Below are positions 1 to 7,070 of a stretch of DNA of 38,357 nt, in pieces. Position numbers and translations under genes: made by a program. Source of the stretch: an uncultured Bradyrhizobium sp. (lineage in GTDB: Bacteria > Pseudomonadota > Alphaproteobacteria > Rhizobiales > Xanthobacteraceae). Where the stretch lies: NCBI RefSeq assembly GCF_936943645.1, contig NZ_CAKZJO010000110.1:1-38357 (forward strand), written 5' to 3'. Within the stretch, counting starts at the first letter, position 1, and each line of letters opens with the position of its first letter. The notes beneath the pieces are model-generated. The model saw only the letters and a list, made by a program, of their open reading frames with translations, did no database searches and was not told where the DNA came from.

Positions 1-342
1 CCCGCCGCGTCGAGCGCCGCCCCGGCGCCGCTCGACGCATGGTGGACCGGCTTCGACGATCCGATGCTGGCCCAGGTGGTGCAGCGCGCCCTGAGCCAGA
101 ACCTGGACCTCGCCGCCTCCATCGCCCGCGTGCAGCAGGCGCGGGCCGCGGCCTTCGGCGCCGGCGCGGCGCTGCTGCCGACGGTGGACCTGGACGCTTC
201 GGCCACCTACGAGAAGCAGAGCACGCGCGGCGCGCTGGGCTCGATCGCCTCCACCGTACCGGGCTACTCGCGCGGCGTGCATGACTACAGCGTGGGCCCG
301 GCGGCGAGCTGGGAGATCGACCTGTTCGGCGGCCTGCGCCGC
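1..342 (+). CDS. NodT-family RND efflux outer-membrane lipoprotein, fragment (start outside window, 3' end lost at a junction)
   Basis: About 114 codons are open from the first base of the window. They read as the N-terminal part of a TolC/OprM-like outer-membrane factor: a WWTGFDDP stretch, then helices with ALSQNLDLAASIARVQQAR and ALLPTVDLDASATY, ending in the hallmark SWEIDLFGGLRR. Such proteins form the outer-membrane channel of tripartite RND efflux pumps and are usually about 450-500 residues long. Here the homology stops dead at about base 342. The frame stays open to 852, but the rest is only the antisense of the YciE-like gene, so the long ORF is an artefact of two unrelated pieces. 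No periplasmic adaptor or RND pump gene is visible. This stretch looks even richer in GC than what follows. The family call is confident; the breakpoint is discussed as a finding. Confidence 0.8.
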
Positions 343-345
343 GTT
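323..345. other. Junction between two unrelated partial genes
   Basis: The outer-membrane-factor reading frame (plus strand) and the YciE-like reading frame (minus strand) both match their families up to this interval and not beyond. The sequence TGTTCGGCGGCCTGCGCCGC at 323-342 can be read as LFGGLRR on one strand and AAQAAE on the other. Up to about 20 bp could therefore be shared by both parents, which is the signature of microhomology joining or of a short-overlap assembly error. Confidence 0.6.
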
Positions 346-666
346 GATCAGCGCGGCATCGAGCACCGCCTTGTCGGCGACCTCGCCCGCGGTCTCGTCG
401 GCTTCCTCGATGATGCCGTCGATGGCCGGACAGTCGATCGCCTTCACGGCAACGCCGTGCATCTTGAAGACTTCCTCGAGCCGCGTGACGTGCTGCTTGG
501 TTTCCTCCAGATGCGTCAAAAAGCCCTGCTTCAGCTGCGGATCGGTCGCCTTGCTGGCCATCTTCGGCAGCGCCTTGGTCAGCTGCAGCTCGGCGTAATA
601 GATGTCCTGGAGCTGATGCACGAACAGGTCGTTCATGGTTTTGATGTCTTTTGTGAACAGTCCCAT
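323..666 (-). pseudogene. YciE/YciF-like ferritin-fold stress protein (DUF892), 3'-truncated
   Basis: Read from ATG at 666 on the minus strand, the protein begins MGLFTKDIKTMNDLFVHQLQ and continues with the family pattern DIYYAE, KALPKM, HLEETKQHVTRLEEVF, CPAIDGIIEEA and ALINAAQA. DUF892 proteins are ferritin-like four-helix bundles of about 160-170 residues, and in rhizobia they are typical general-stress genes. Only about 114 residues are present. After the segment where homologues continue with an EHYEI-like helix, the sequence runs into the antisense of the efflux fragment. The iron-binding second half is therefore missing and the product should be non-functional if the junction is real. 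A GGAAC-N16-CGTT promoter-like element lies about 95 bp upstream. The family call is confident; whether the truncation is biological is uncertain. Confidence 0.8.
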
Positions 667-1094
667 CGTTCCGTCCTATTGGGTTCTGTGGAACACGAAG
701 GCAGCGGCCTGCGTGAAAAAGCCGCTTGTTTCCGCCATGTCCGGTTGCTGATGGGGCCACAACGAGCGCGCGGCATCGACGTTCCAAAAAGACCGAAGGC
801 TTGCGCTGGAACAATGCGGCAGCCCCGGGATCTGAGATCATGCCGGCCTTGAGAATTGGACGAGCCGGGCCGGGCTACCGACTCATATGCTTAACGCGCC
901 TTCGATGTGAACCGCATATGACAAAAGCGACGGTCCAGCGCAGAACCTATTGTTGTCAAGGGCTGCACAAGCCGCTGTTTTTGCATTAAATGAGCTGGAT
1001 CATGCCTAGCGATCGATGCCTGCCTTTGGCCATGATCGCACCCGACTGGCCAATGCCTGGCCCGGTCGGTCTTTGCCCCCCGCCGGGAGGATGA
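667..1094. other. Intergenic region between the YciE-like gene and the YbhN-like gene
   Basis: This is 428 bp without a convincing gene. The minus-strand half holds the EcfG-type promoter element at 761-785. A GGAAC at 808-812 has no CGTT at the right distance on the plus strand. A GGGAGG just before 1095 can serve as ribosome binding site for the YbhN-like gene. I see no terminator hairpin, repeat or RNA gene. Confidence 0.6.
761..785 (-). promoter_or_regulatory. Candidate EcfG-type general stress promoter of the YciE-like gene
   Basis: On the minus strand the sequence reads GGAAC, 16 bases, CGTT, which is the consensus of promoters used by the alphaproteobacterial general-stress sigma factor EcfG (RpoE2). 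It points towards the YciE-like gene, whose ATG lies about 95 bp downstream. DUF892 genes are commonly in the EcfG regulon, so position, orientation and target agree. Seen directly: both boxes and spacing. Inferred: use by EcfG. Confidence 0.6.
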
Positions 1095-2177
1095 ATGCAC
1101 GGACTGCTGCCCGCGCTGCAACGCGGCTTCAAGAGATGGATCGGCTGGCGACGGCTTGGAGTTGCCGCGAGCATCTTCATCATTGCCTTCGCGATCACCT
1201 CGCTGGTGCGGACCCTCAAGGGCATCGATACCGGGGTCATCCTGACGGCGTTGACCGAGATTCCCCGCGGCAGCATCGGGCTTGCGGCGGTGTGCGTCTT
1301 TTTCGCGTTCTGCACGCTGACCTTCTACGACTTTTTCGCATTGCGAACGATCGGCAAGAAGCACGTGCCCTATCGCATCGCGGCGCTCTCCAGCTTCACG
1401 TCCTATTCGATCGGCCACAATATCGGCGCCACCGTCTTTACCGGCGGGGCGATCCGTTTCCGGATCTATTCTGATTACGGGCTGAACGCGATCGACGTCG
1501 CCAAGATCTGCTTCCTGTCGGGCCTGACCTTCTGGCTCGGTAACATCTTCGTGCTCTCGATCGGTATGGCGATCCACCCGGATGCGGCATCCTCGATGGA
1601 TCAGCTGCCGTCGTCACTCAACCGGCTGATCGCGCTCGGCGGGCTCGCCTCGATCGGGGCTTATCTCGTCTGGCTCGTCATGGGCGAGAAGCGGCGCGAG
1701 CTCGGCCAGAAGGGCTGGAAGGTGGTGCTGCCCTCGGCGCCGCTGACGCTGGTCCAGATCCTGATCGGCGTGGTCGATCTCGGCTTCTGCGCCACGGCGA
1801 TGTACCTCCTGATGCCGGCCAATCCGCCGATCGACTTCCTGTCGCTCGCGGTGGTGTTCATCCTGGCGACACTGCTCGGCTTCGCCAGCCACGCGCCCGG
1901 CTCGATTGGCGTGTTCGATGCCGCCATGCTGCTGGCGCTGCCTGAGTTCGGCCGCGAGCAGCTTCTGGCGACGCTGCTGGTGTTCCGCATTCTCTATTTC
2001 GTGATCCCGTTCGGCCTCGCCATCTCCATCATGGGCACGCGCGAGCTCTGGATGAACGTGGTCGAGCCCTGGCAGGAGCGGCGGCGGCTGGCGGAGGCCT
2101 GCGCGCAGGCCAATTTGCCCAAGCAGGTGGCGGCCATGGAGCGCGAGCGGGCGCTGCGGCAGGTCAATAAGCGGTAA
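1095..2177 (+). CDS. YbhN/UPF0104 family integral membrane protein (LPG-synthase-type TM domain)
   Basis: A 360-residue polytopic membrane protein with about eight hydrophobic segments. It resembles the flippase-like transmembrane domain of lysylphosphatidylglycerol synthases (UPF0104/YbhN), including the conserved ATLLGFASHAPGSIGVFDAAML region near residues 255-280. It has no C-terminal aminoacyl-transferase domain, so it is the stand-alone membrane part. Such proteins are thought to move or bind lipids, but the substrate is not known. The start at 1095 follows GGGAGG by four bases; another ATG four bases upstream is out of frame. The C-terminus is a short charged tail (residues 325-360). 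The SGNH hydrolase gene follows 84 bp downstream on the same strand and may be co-transcribed. Confidence 0.8.
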   Translation: MHGLLPALQRGFKRWIGWRRLGVAASIFIIAFAITSLVRTLKGIDTGVILTALTEIPRGSIGLAAVCVFFAFCTLTFYDFFALRTIGKKHVPYRIAALSSFTSYSIGHNIGATVFTGGAIRFRIYSDYGLNAIDVAKICFLSGLTFWLGNIFVLSIGMAIHPDAASSMDQLPSSLNRLIALGGLASIGAYLVWLVMGEKRRELGQKGWKVVLPSAPLTLVQILIGVVDLGFCATAMYLLMPANPPIDFLSLAVVFILATLLGFASHAPGSIGVFDAAMLLALPEFGREQLLATLLVFRILYFVIPFGLAISIMGTRELWMNVVEPWQERRRLAEACAQANLPKQVAAMERERALRQVNKR

Positions 2178-2261
2178 GGGCGGAGATCCAGACAAAGGTT
2201 GCGGACGGACGCGCAATCCTCTCTTATTTCCGCCTCAACTTTGCCGTTGAAGACGCGGGCC

Positions 2262-4217
2262 ATGATCCCTGTATTGCTTCGTAAACTTTCGGCCTGCGCC
2301 CTGCTGCTGGCCGGGCTTTTGACCGTTTTGCCGGCCGAGCGCGCCGCCGCGCAGGACGCCGGCTCCCTGCAGATCAGCTGGGAGGTCCGCAACCGCTTCC
2401 GCCTGTTCCGCGAGGAGCGCGACTTCCTGCTCCATGTCGAGAACGCGCGCAATCGCAGCATCCTTGCCGCCGAACAGTCGCTGGAGCTCCAGAGCGAGGG
2501 CCGTGGCTGGGCCCGCAACATGGTCAATCGCCTCTGCATCGACCTTCAGGGCCGCGTCAACCAGCCCTGCACACGCGACAACACCAAGGAAAACTATCTG
2601 ACGCCGATCGACCATCCCGTCACCGTGCGCCTCGTTGGCGCCGTGCCGGTCGGCGCCACCTGCGCCTGGTCGTTCGACGACGGCGACGGGCCACAGCAAT
2701 CCACCTTCGACTGTGCCGAGCCGGTCAATCTGCGCGTCCGCTACGGCAAGCAGACGGTCGCGACCGTCGACGTCTCCTCCGGCGCCGATCCCAGCCAGCG
2801 CATCCAGACCGAGATTCAAGTCCGCGACATCTTCGTCGCCGGCCTCGGGGACAGCATCGCCTCGGGCGAAGGCAATCCGGATCGACCGCTGGCGCTGTCC
2901 GACGAAGGATTTTGCTTCCGCTCCTATCTCGGCACCGCCGCCGGCGGCCAGTACTACCGGCCGAGCCGCCATGGCTTCAAGGGCGGCCGTGCCTGCGAGG
3001 CGCCGGACACGCTCGCGAACTGGCAGCGCTACAGCGCGCTCTGGTTCAACTCGCCCTGCCACCGCTCGCTCTATAGCTATCAGACCCGCACGGCACTCGC
3101 GCTCGCAGTGCGCTACACCCACATCGCCGTGACCTATCTGCCGCTCGCCTGCACCGGCGCCAGCATCGGCGACGGCCTGCTCGGCTCGCAGCGCGCCCGC
3201 GAATGCCCGCCCGGCAAGACCGGCGTCTGCAACACCAGCGTGAACGCGCAGGTCGCCGAGCTGCGCGAGGCGCTCACCGCGGCGAAGAAGCGCCAACCGG
3301 ACCGCACGCTCGATCTCGTGCTGCTGTCGGTCGGCGCCAACGACGTCTATTTCTCCGGCCTCGTCGCCGACGTCATCGTCGACACCGCGACCGAACGGGC
3401 GCTGTTCCGCCGCTCCGGCGTGATGGCGAGCGTCGACGATTCCCGCGACGCGCTGACGCGCGAGCTGCCGCAGAATTTCGTCAAGCTGCGCGAGGGGCTG
3501 AAGCCGCTGGTCGGCGGCGACCTCTCGCATGTCGTCTACGTCTCCTACGCCAATCCCGCGCTCGCCGATGGCGGCGTGCCCTGCCGCGGCGGCCGCGCCG
3601 GCTTCGACATCCATCCGTCCTTCAACGCCGATCCGCAGCGCCTTGCCCGCGTGTCGACCTTCGTCGACACCGAATTCCTGCCGCAGCTGAAGGGCCTCGC
3701 GACCTGCACCCGCGGCGCGCTGTGCCGCGATCCCGAGGCGGACCGCATGACCTTCGTCGATGCGCATCAGGCCGCGTTCGGCGACCACGGCTTCTGCGCG
3801 CATTCCGGCAACGACCCCGAATTCGATCGCGCCTGCTTTGCCGAGAACGGCCAGAGCTTCAACCCTGACATCGTGAGCGCGGCGAGCCAGCCGATGCTGT
3901 GCGGCCGCGGCGCCTCGGAATACCGCGCCTATTTGCCGCGCGCACGCTGGATCCGTGATGCCAATGACAGCTATTTTGCTGCGATGACCTATCCGCAGGG
4001 ATTGCCGGCAGCAAGCCAGCCGACCGACATCCACGATGCGACCTGGGGCGTGCTCTCGGCGGTGTATGGCGGCGCGGTGCATCCGAGCGCGGAAGGGCAT
4101 GCGGCGATGGCCGACGCGGCGCTGCCGGCCGCAAGCGCTGTGCTCGGCCTCGATGCTGCGCCTCCCGGCGTGACGCGCGGACTGCTGGCGCCGCTGCTGG
4201 GCGGTGCGCAGCAGTAG
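2262..4217 (+). CDS. Large exported SGNH/GDSL hydrolase
   Basis: A 651-residue protein starting MIPVLLRKLSACALLLAGLL, a typical signal peptide ending near AERAAAQ. SGNH blocks are visible: GDS with Ser198 (block I, GDSIASGEGNP), GAND at 358-361 (block III, Asn360) and HPSAEGH at 607-613 (block V). This order and spacing fit a lipase/esterase-like SGNH hydrolase acting on ester bonds in the periplasm or outside the cell. About 200 residues precede block I and look like a beta-rich accessory domain. The mature part has about sixteen cysteines spread along the chain, implying disulfides and supporting export. An in-frame start at 2199 would place 21 polar residues before the signal peptide, so 2262 is preferred. 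The substrate is unknown. Confidence 0.75.
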   Translation: MIPVLLRKLSACALLLAGLLTVLPAERAAAQDAGSLQISWEVRNRFRLFREERDFLLHVENARNRSILAAEQSLELQSEGRGWARNMVNRLCIDLQGRVNQPCTRDNTKENYLTPIDHPVTVRLVGAVPVGATCAWSFDDGDGPQQSTFDCAEPVNLRVRYGKQTVATVDVSSGADPSQRIQTEIQVRDIFVAGLGDSIASGEGNPDRPLALSDEGFCFRSYLGTAAGGQYYRPSRHGFKGGRACEAPDTLANWQRYSALWFNSPCHRSLYSYQTRTALALAVRYTHIAVTYLPLACTGASIGDGLLGSQRARECPPGKTGVCNTSVNAQVAELREALTAAKKRQPDRTLDLVLLSVGANDVYFSGLVADVIVDTATERALFRRSGVMASVDDSRDALTRELPQNFVKLREGLKPLVGGDLSHVVYVSYANPALADGGVPCRGGRAGFDIHPSFNADPQRLARVSTFVDTEFLPQLKGLATCTRGALCRDPEADRMTFVDAHQAAFGDHGFCAHSGNDPEFDRACFAENGQSFNPDIVSAASQPMLCGRGASEYRAYLPRARWIRDANDSYFAAMTYPQGLPAASQPTDIHDATWGVLSAVYGGAVHPSAEGHAAMADAALPAASAVLGLDAAPPGVTRGLLAPLLGGAQQ

Positions 4218-4228
4218 GGCGGCAACAT

Positions 4229-4300
4229 CGTAGCCCGGATGAGCGAAGCGACATCCGGAACCGCTCCCCCCGCATAATCGCTTCGCTCATCCGGGCTACG
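4229..4300. repeat. Palindromic intergenic repeat, family A (22 bp arms)
   Basis: A perfect 22 bp inverted repeat: CGTAGCCCGGATGAGCGAAG and two more bases at 4229-4250, with its exact complement at 4279-4300, separated by 28 bases. This is a sequence I recognise as widespread between genes of Bradyrhizobium chromosomes. It lies 11 bp after the SGNH gene stop and could also act as a transcription or mRNA-end signal. Confidence 0.85.
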
Positions 4301-4328
4301 CTGCCCACCGCACCGTCCACACTCTCGG

Positions 4329-4428
4329 TGTCATCGCCCGCGCAGCGGGCGATCCAGTACGCCGTGACAGAAGTGATTGAATCGAGAAGCCGCGGCGTAC
4401 TGGATTCCCCGTCTGGCGGGGAATGACG
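4329..4428. repeat. Palindromic intergenic repeat, family B
   Basis: A second, unrelated inverted repeat. The arms include ATCCAGTACGCCG at 4352-4364 and CGGCGTACTGGAT at 4393-4405. The outer parts are small hairpins of their own: CGCCCGCGCAGCGGGCG near 4335-4351 and CCCCGTCTGGCGGGG near 4408-4422. The block begins TGTCATCG and ends GAATGACG, as in other copies I recall from Bradyrhizobium. Between it and 4554 only the element at 4463-4475 and a ribosome binding site stand out. Confidence 0.8.
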
Positions 4429-4462
4429 GTGGTGTATGCGCCGTTCCATCAATCCAAAAACG

Positions 4463-4475
4463 GCATCGATCGATA
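4463..4475 (+). promoter_or_regulatory. Candidate aldarate-regulon operator upstream of the transporter
   Basis: GCATCGATCGATA, 80 bp before the transporter start. A one-mismatch copy lies at 6947-6959 upstream of kdgD, and an inverted nine-base part of it at 5978-5986 upstream of the LysR gene. Three occurrences at the three expected promoters suggest a binding site of the LysR protein encoded between them. No direct evidence of binding. Confidence 0.45.
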
Positions 4476-4554
4476 CTCCCTTCAACTTGGACACTTCGCC
4501 GCGCGCGCCTCTAGGAGTCGCCTTGAGGAAATGTTCGACTGAAGGAGGCGCCTG

Positions 4555-5907
4555 ATGAGCGCAGTGGTGTCCGCAGCGGACGCGAGGAGATCTCGCGTCA
4601 GGCTGTTCATCGTGACCATGTTGTTCCTGGTCACCACAGTGAATTATGCCGACCGCGCCACGCTGTCGATCGCCGGCCCCGCGCTCTCCAAGGAGCTGCA
4701 TCTGGATCCCGTCGCCATGGGCTGGATCTTCTCGGCGTTCGGCTGGTCCTATGTCGTGGCGCAGGTACCCGGCGGCTGGCTGCTCGACCGTTACGGCTCG
4801 CGCCTCGTCTATGCCTTCAGCATCATCATCTGGTCGCTGTTCACGCTGATGCAGGGCTGGGTCGGCTTCCTCAGCGCCGGCACGGCCGTCGTCGCGCTGT
4901 TCGCGCTGCGCCTGCTTGTCGGTGTCGCGGAAGCACCCTCCTTCCCGGCGAACGCCCGCATCGTCGCGGCTTGGTTTCCGGGCAACGAGCGTGGCACGGC
5001 GTCGGCCTTCTTCAACGCGGGACAGTATTTCGCCACCGTGATCTTCGCGCCGCTGATGGGCTGGATCGCGCATTCCTATGGCTGGCGCTTCGTGTTCGTC
5101 GTGATGGGCGCGCTCGGCATCGTCATGGGCGTGGTCTGGCTCAAGACCATCTACGGACCGAAGGAGCATCCTTCGATCAACGAGGCCGAGTTCGACTACA
5201 TCAAGGAAGGCGGCGCGCTGGTCGATCTCGACGCGCCCAAGGACGATCTGCCGCGCGCGCGTGCGTCGGAAGCCGGCTCCGGATGGGACCATATCCGCCA
5301 GTTGCTCTCGAACCGCATGATGCTCGGCGTTTATCTCGGCCAGTACTGCATCAACACGCTGACCTATTTCTTCCTGACCTGGTTTCCGGTCTACCTCGTC
5401 AAGGAGCGCGGCCTGTCGATCCTGCAAGCCGGCTTCGTGGCGACGCTGCCAGCACTGTGCGGCTTCATCGGCGGCGTGCTCGGCGGCATCATCTCGGATG
5501 CGATCCTGCGCAGGACCGGCTCGCTGACCATGGCGCGCAAGATCCCGATCGTCGGCGGCATGCTGCTGTCGATGTCGATCATCGCCTGCAACTATGTCGA
5601 CGGACAGGCGCTGGTGGTCGGCTTCATGGCGCTCGCCTTCTTCGGCAAGGGCATCGGCGCGCTCGGCTGGGCGGTCGTCTCCGACACCTCGCCGAAGGAA
5701 GCCGGCGGCGTCTCCGGCGGCCTGTTCAACACCTTCGGCAACCTGTCCTCGATCACCACCCCGATCGTGATCGGCTACATCCTGGCGGCGACCGGCTCGT
5801 TCAACGGCGCGCTGGTGTTCGTCGGCGCCAACGCGCTGGTGGCGGCGTTCGCCTATCTCGTCATCGTCGGCAAGATCGAGCGGGTGACGCTCAAACGTTC
5901 CTCCTGA
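4555..5907 (+). CDS. gudP: MFS transporter for aldarates (D-glucarate/galactarate, GudP-like, anion:cation symporter family)
   Basis: A 450-residue protein with twelve hydrophobic segments. It has the N-terminal NYADRATLSIAGPALSKEL motif of hexarate/hexuronate permeases, a GGWLLDRYGSR loop between segments 2 and 3 (MFS motif A), and LLVGVAEAPSFPANARIVAAW in segments 4 to 5. This is the GudP/GarP/ExuT subgroup, which takes up sugar acids with protons. A strong AAGGAGG lies seven bases before the ATG at 4555. The genes for glucarate and galactarate breakdown follow, with the LysR gene in between, which fits the substrate call. A hairpin terminator lies just after it. Specificity among aldarates cannot be read from sequence. 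Confidence 0.85.
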   Translation: MSAVVSAADARRSRVRLFIVTMLFLVTTVNYADRATLSIAGPALSKELHLDPVAMGWIFSAFGWSYVVAQVPGGWLLDRYGSRLVYAFSIIIWSLFTLMQGWVGFLSAGTAVVALFALRLLVGVAEAPSFPANARIVAAWFPGNERGTASAFFNAGQYFATVIFAPLMGWIAHSYGWRFVFVVMGALGIVMGVVWLKTIYGPKEHPSINEAEFDYIKEGGALVDLDAPKDDLPRARASEAGSGWDHIRQLLSNRMMLGVYLGQYCINTLTYFFLTWFPVYLVKERGLSILQAGFVATLPALCGFIGGVLGGIISDAILRRTGSLTMARKIPIVGGMLLSMSIIACNYVDGQALVVGFMALAFFGKGIGALGWAVVSDTSPKEAGGVSGGLFNTFGNLSSITTPIVIGYILAATGSFNGALVFVGANALVAAFAYLVIVGKIERVTLKRSS

Positions 5908-5939
5908 GGGCTCCCATGGGAGCTTGACCAGGCAACTCA

Positions 5940-5971
5940 ACGGCGGCCCCAAAAGCCGCCGTCTTTGTTTT
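5940..5971 (+). terminator. Rho-independent terminator after the transporter gene
   Basis: The stem ACGGCGGC (5940-5947) pairs with GCCGCCGT (5955-5962) around a CCCAAAA loop and is followed by CTTTGTTTT. It sits 32 bp after the transporter stop and before the LysR gene, so the two are probably separate transcripts. A 14 bp palindrome, GCTCCCATGGGAGC, lies at 5910-5923 immediately after the stop codon. Confidence 0.75.
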
Positions 5972-5977
5972 GGGGGT

Positions 5978-5986
5978 GATCGATGC
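5978..5986 (-). promoter_or_regulatory. Candidate aldarate-regulon operator upstream of the LysR gene (inverted copy)
   Basis: GATCGATGC on the plus strand is the complement of GCATCGATC, the first nine bases of the element at 4463. It lies 45 bp before the preferred LysR start. A TATCGATG overlaps the start codon at about 6026-6033 and may be another half-site. Position fits autoregulation, which is usual for LysR proteins. Short motif, so only moderate confidence. Confidence 0.35.
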
Positions 5987-6030
5987 TAGAAGTCCCGGGG
6001 AAACGCCTTATCCATCTAAGGCATGTATCG

Positions 6031-6936
6031 ATGTTCGACCTCAACCAGCTCCGCTGTTTCGTCACGGTGGCGGAGGAACTGCATTTCGGCCGCGCCGCCG
6101 CGCGGCTGAACATGACCCAACCGCCGTTGTCCCGGCAGATCCAGGTGCTCGAGCACATCATCGACGCGCCGCTGCTGGAACGCACCAGCCGGTCGGTACG
6201 GCTGACGCCGGCGGGGCGCAGCTTCCTCCCGGAGGCGCGACGCATCCTCAAGCTGGCGGAGAGCGCCTCGCAGGTGGCCCGCCGCATCGCACTCGGCAAG
6301 ACCGGCTCGCTGAAGATCGGCTTCACCGCCGCCGCCGCCTACGGCTTCCTGCCCGAGCTCGTCGCGGCGTGCCGCGCCAAGCTGCCGGAAGTCGATTTCT
6401 CGCTGAAGGAGATGGTGTCGGGCGACCAGTTCGAGGCGCTCACGTCAGGCCAGATCGACGCCGGCCTGCTGCGGCCGCCGATCGCGCGGCCCGAGCTCAC
6501 CAGCCGCCGCGTCGTCGCCGAGCCGCTGCTCGCCGCGATCCCGAAGAAGCATCCGCTGGCGAACGCCGAGAGTATCACCATCAAGGATTTCGACGACCAG
6601 CCCTTCGTGATGTATTCGCCCTATGAGAGCCGCTACTTCCACGACCTGCTGGTGGCGCAGTTCACCCGCGCCGACGTGCTGCCGCGCTACGTCCAGCACC
6701 TCAGCCAGATCCACTCCATCCTCGCCATGGTGCGCGCCGGCCTCGGCCTTGCCGTCGTGCCGGCTGCGGCCGCGGGCCTGAAGATCTCCGACGTCCGGCT
6801 GCGGCCGCTGAAGCTGCGGGGCCGCGTGCCGGTCGAGCTGTTTATGGTCTGGCGCCGCGACGACGAAAATCCGCTGCTCTCGGCGCTGGTCAAGATCGCC
6901 GGCGAATTGTCGTCCGCGGAGGTGGCGGAAGATTGA
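6031..6936 (+). CDS. LysR-type transcriptional regulator, probable regulator of the aldarate genes
   Basis: A 301-residue LysR protein. Residues 1-60 form the winged helix-turn-helix (FDLNQLRCFVTVAEELHFGR, AARLNMTQPPLSRQIQVLE, LLERTSRSVRLTPAG). The remainder is the substrate-binding co-inducer domain (LKIGFTAAAAYGFLPELV, GQIDAGLLRPP, MVRAGLGLAVVPAAAA). The start at 6031 gives the canonical LysR N-terminus; the in-frame ATG at 5983 would add 16 unusual residues. It lies between the transporter and the catabolic genes, all on the plus strand, so aldarate or a pathway intermediate is the likely inducer. Most LysR genes are divergent from their targets; here the arrangement is tandem. Similar short elements upstream of all three units support the link. 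Confidence 0.85.
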   Translation: MFDLNQLRCFVTVAEELHFGRAAARLNMTQPPLSRQIQVLEHIIDAPLLERTSRSVRLTPAGRSFLPEARRILKLAESASQVARRIALGKTGSLKIGFTAAAAYGFLPELVAACRAKLPEVDFSLKEMVSGDQFEALTSGQIDAGLLRPPIARPELTSRRVVAEPLLAAIPKKHPLANAESITIKDFDDQPFVMYSPYESRYFHDLLVAQFTRADVLPRYVQHLSQIHSILAMVRAGLGLAVVPAAAAGLKISDVRLRPLKLRGRVPVELFMVWRRDDENPLLSALVKIAGELSSAEVAED

Positions 6937-6946
6937 TGCTCAATCC

Positions 6947-6959
6947 GCATCGGTCGATA
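6947..6959 (+). promoter_or_regulatory. Candidate aldarate-regulon operator upstream of kdgD
   Basis: GCATCGGTCGATA, one base different from the copy upstream of the transporter (4463-4475). It lies in the 134 bp gap between the LysR gene and kdgD. Both copies are preceded by CAATCC at slightly different distances. A second CCGCATCG occurs about 30 bp further downstream. Confidence 0.45.
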
Positions 6960-7070
6960 TAGGCTTTGGCTTGGACCCGCATCGAACGGTCTCCTAAACC
7001 ACGGCGCATGGACGCGCCGGCCCTTGAGGCCCGCGTCCTCCACAACACGCTAATCAAGGGAGCAGCGCCC

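Noticed and set aside
64..852. A 262-residue open frame starting like an efflux protein
   Set aside because: After about base 342 the frame is only the antisense of the DUF892 gene. The two halves belong to different genes, so it is not one protein.
1044..1064. A possible sigma-54 promoter (TGGCCCGG ... TTTGC)
   Set aside because: The GG and GC elements are 14 bases apart instead of 10, so it does not match the -24/-12 spacing.
2235..4100. A 621-residue antisense open frame over the SGNH hydrolase
   Set aside because: The plus strand has clear catalytic blocks and a signal peptide; the antisense product is compositionally biased and shows no fold. The same holds for 3859-5952 and 36368-38257 on the minus strand.
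4329..4428. Considered as a rho-independent terminator of the SGNH gene
   Set aside because: There is no run of T after either hairpin and the block has the extended structure of a dispersed repeat. A role in transcript ends is possible but not shown.
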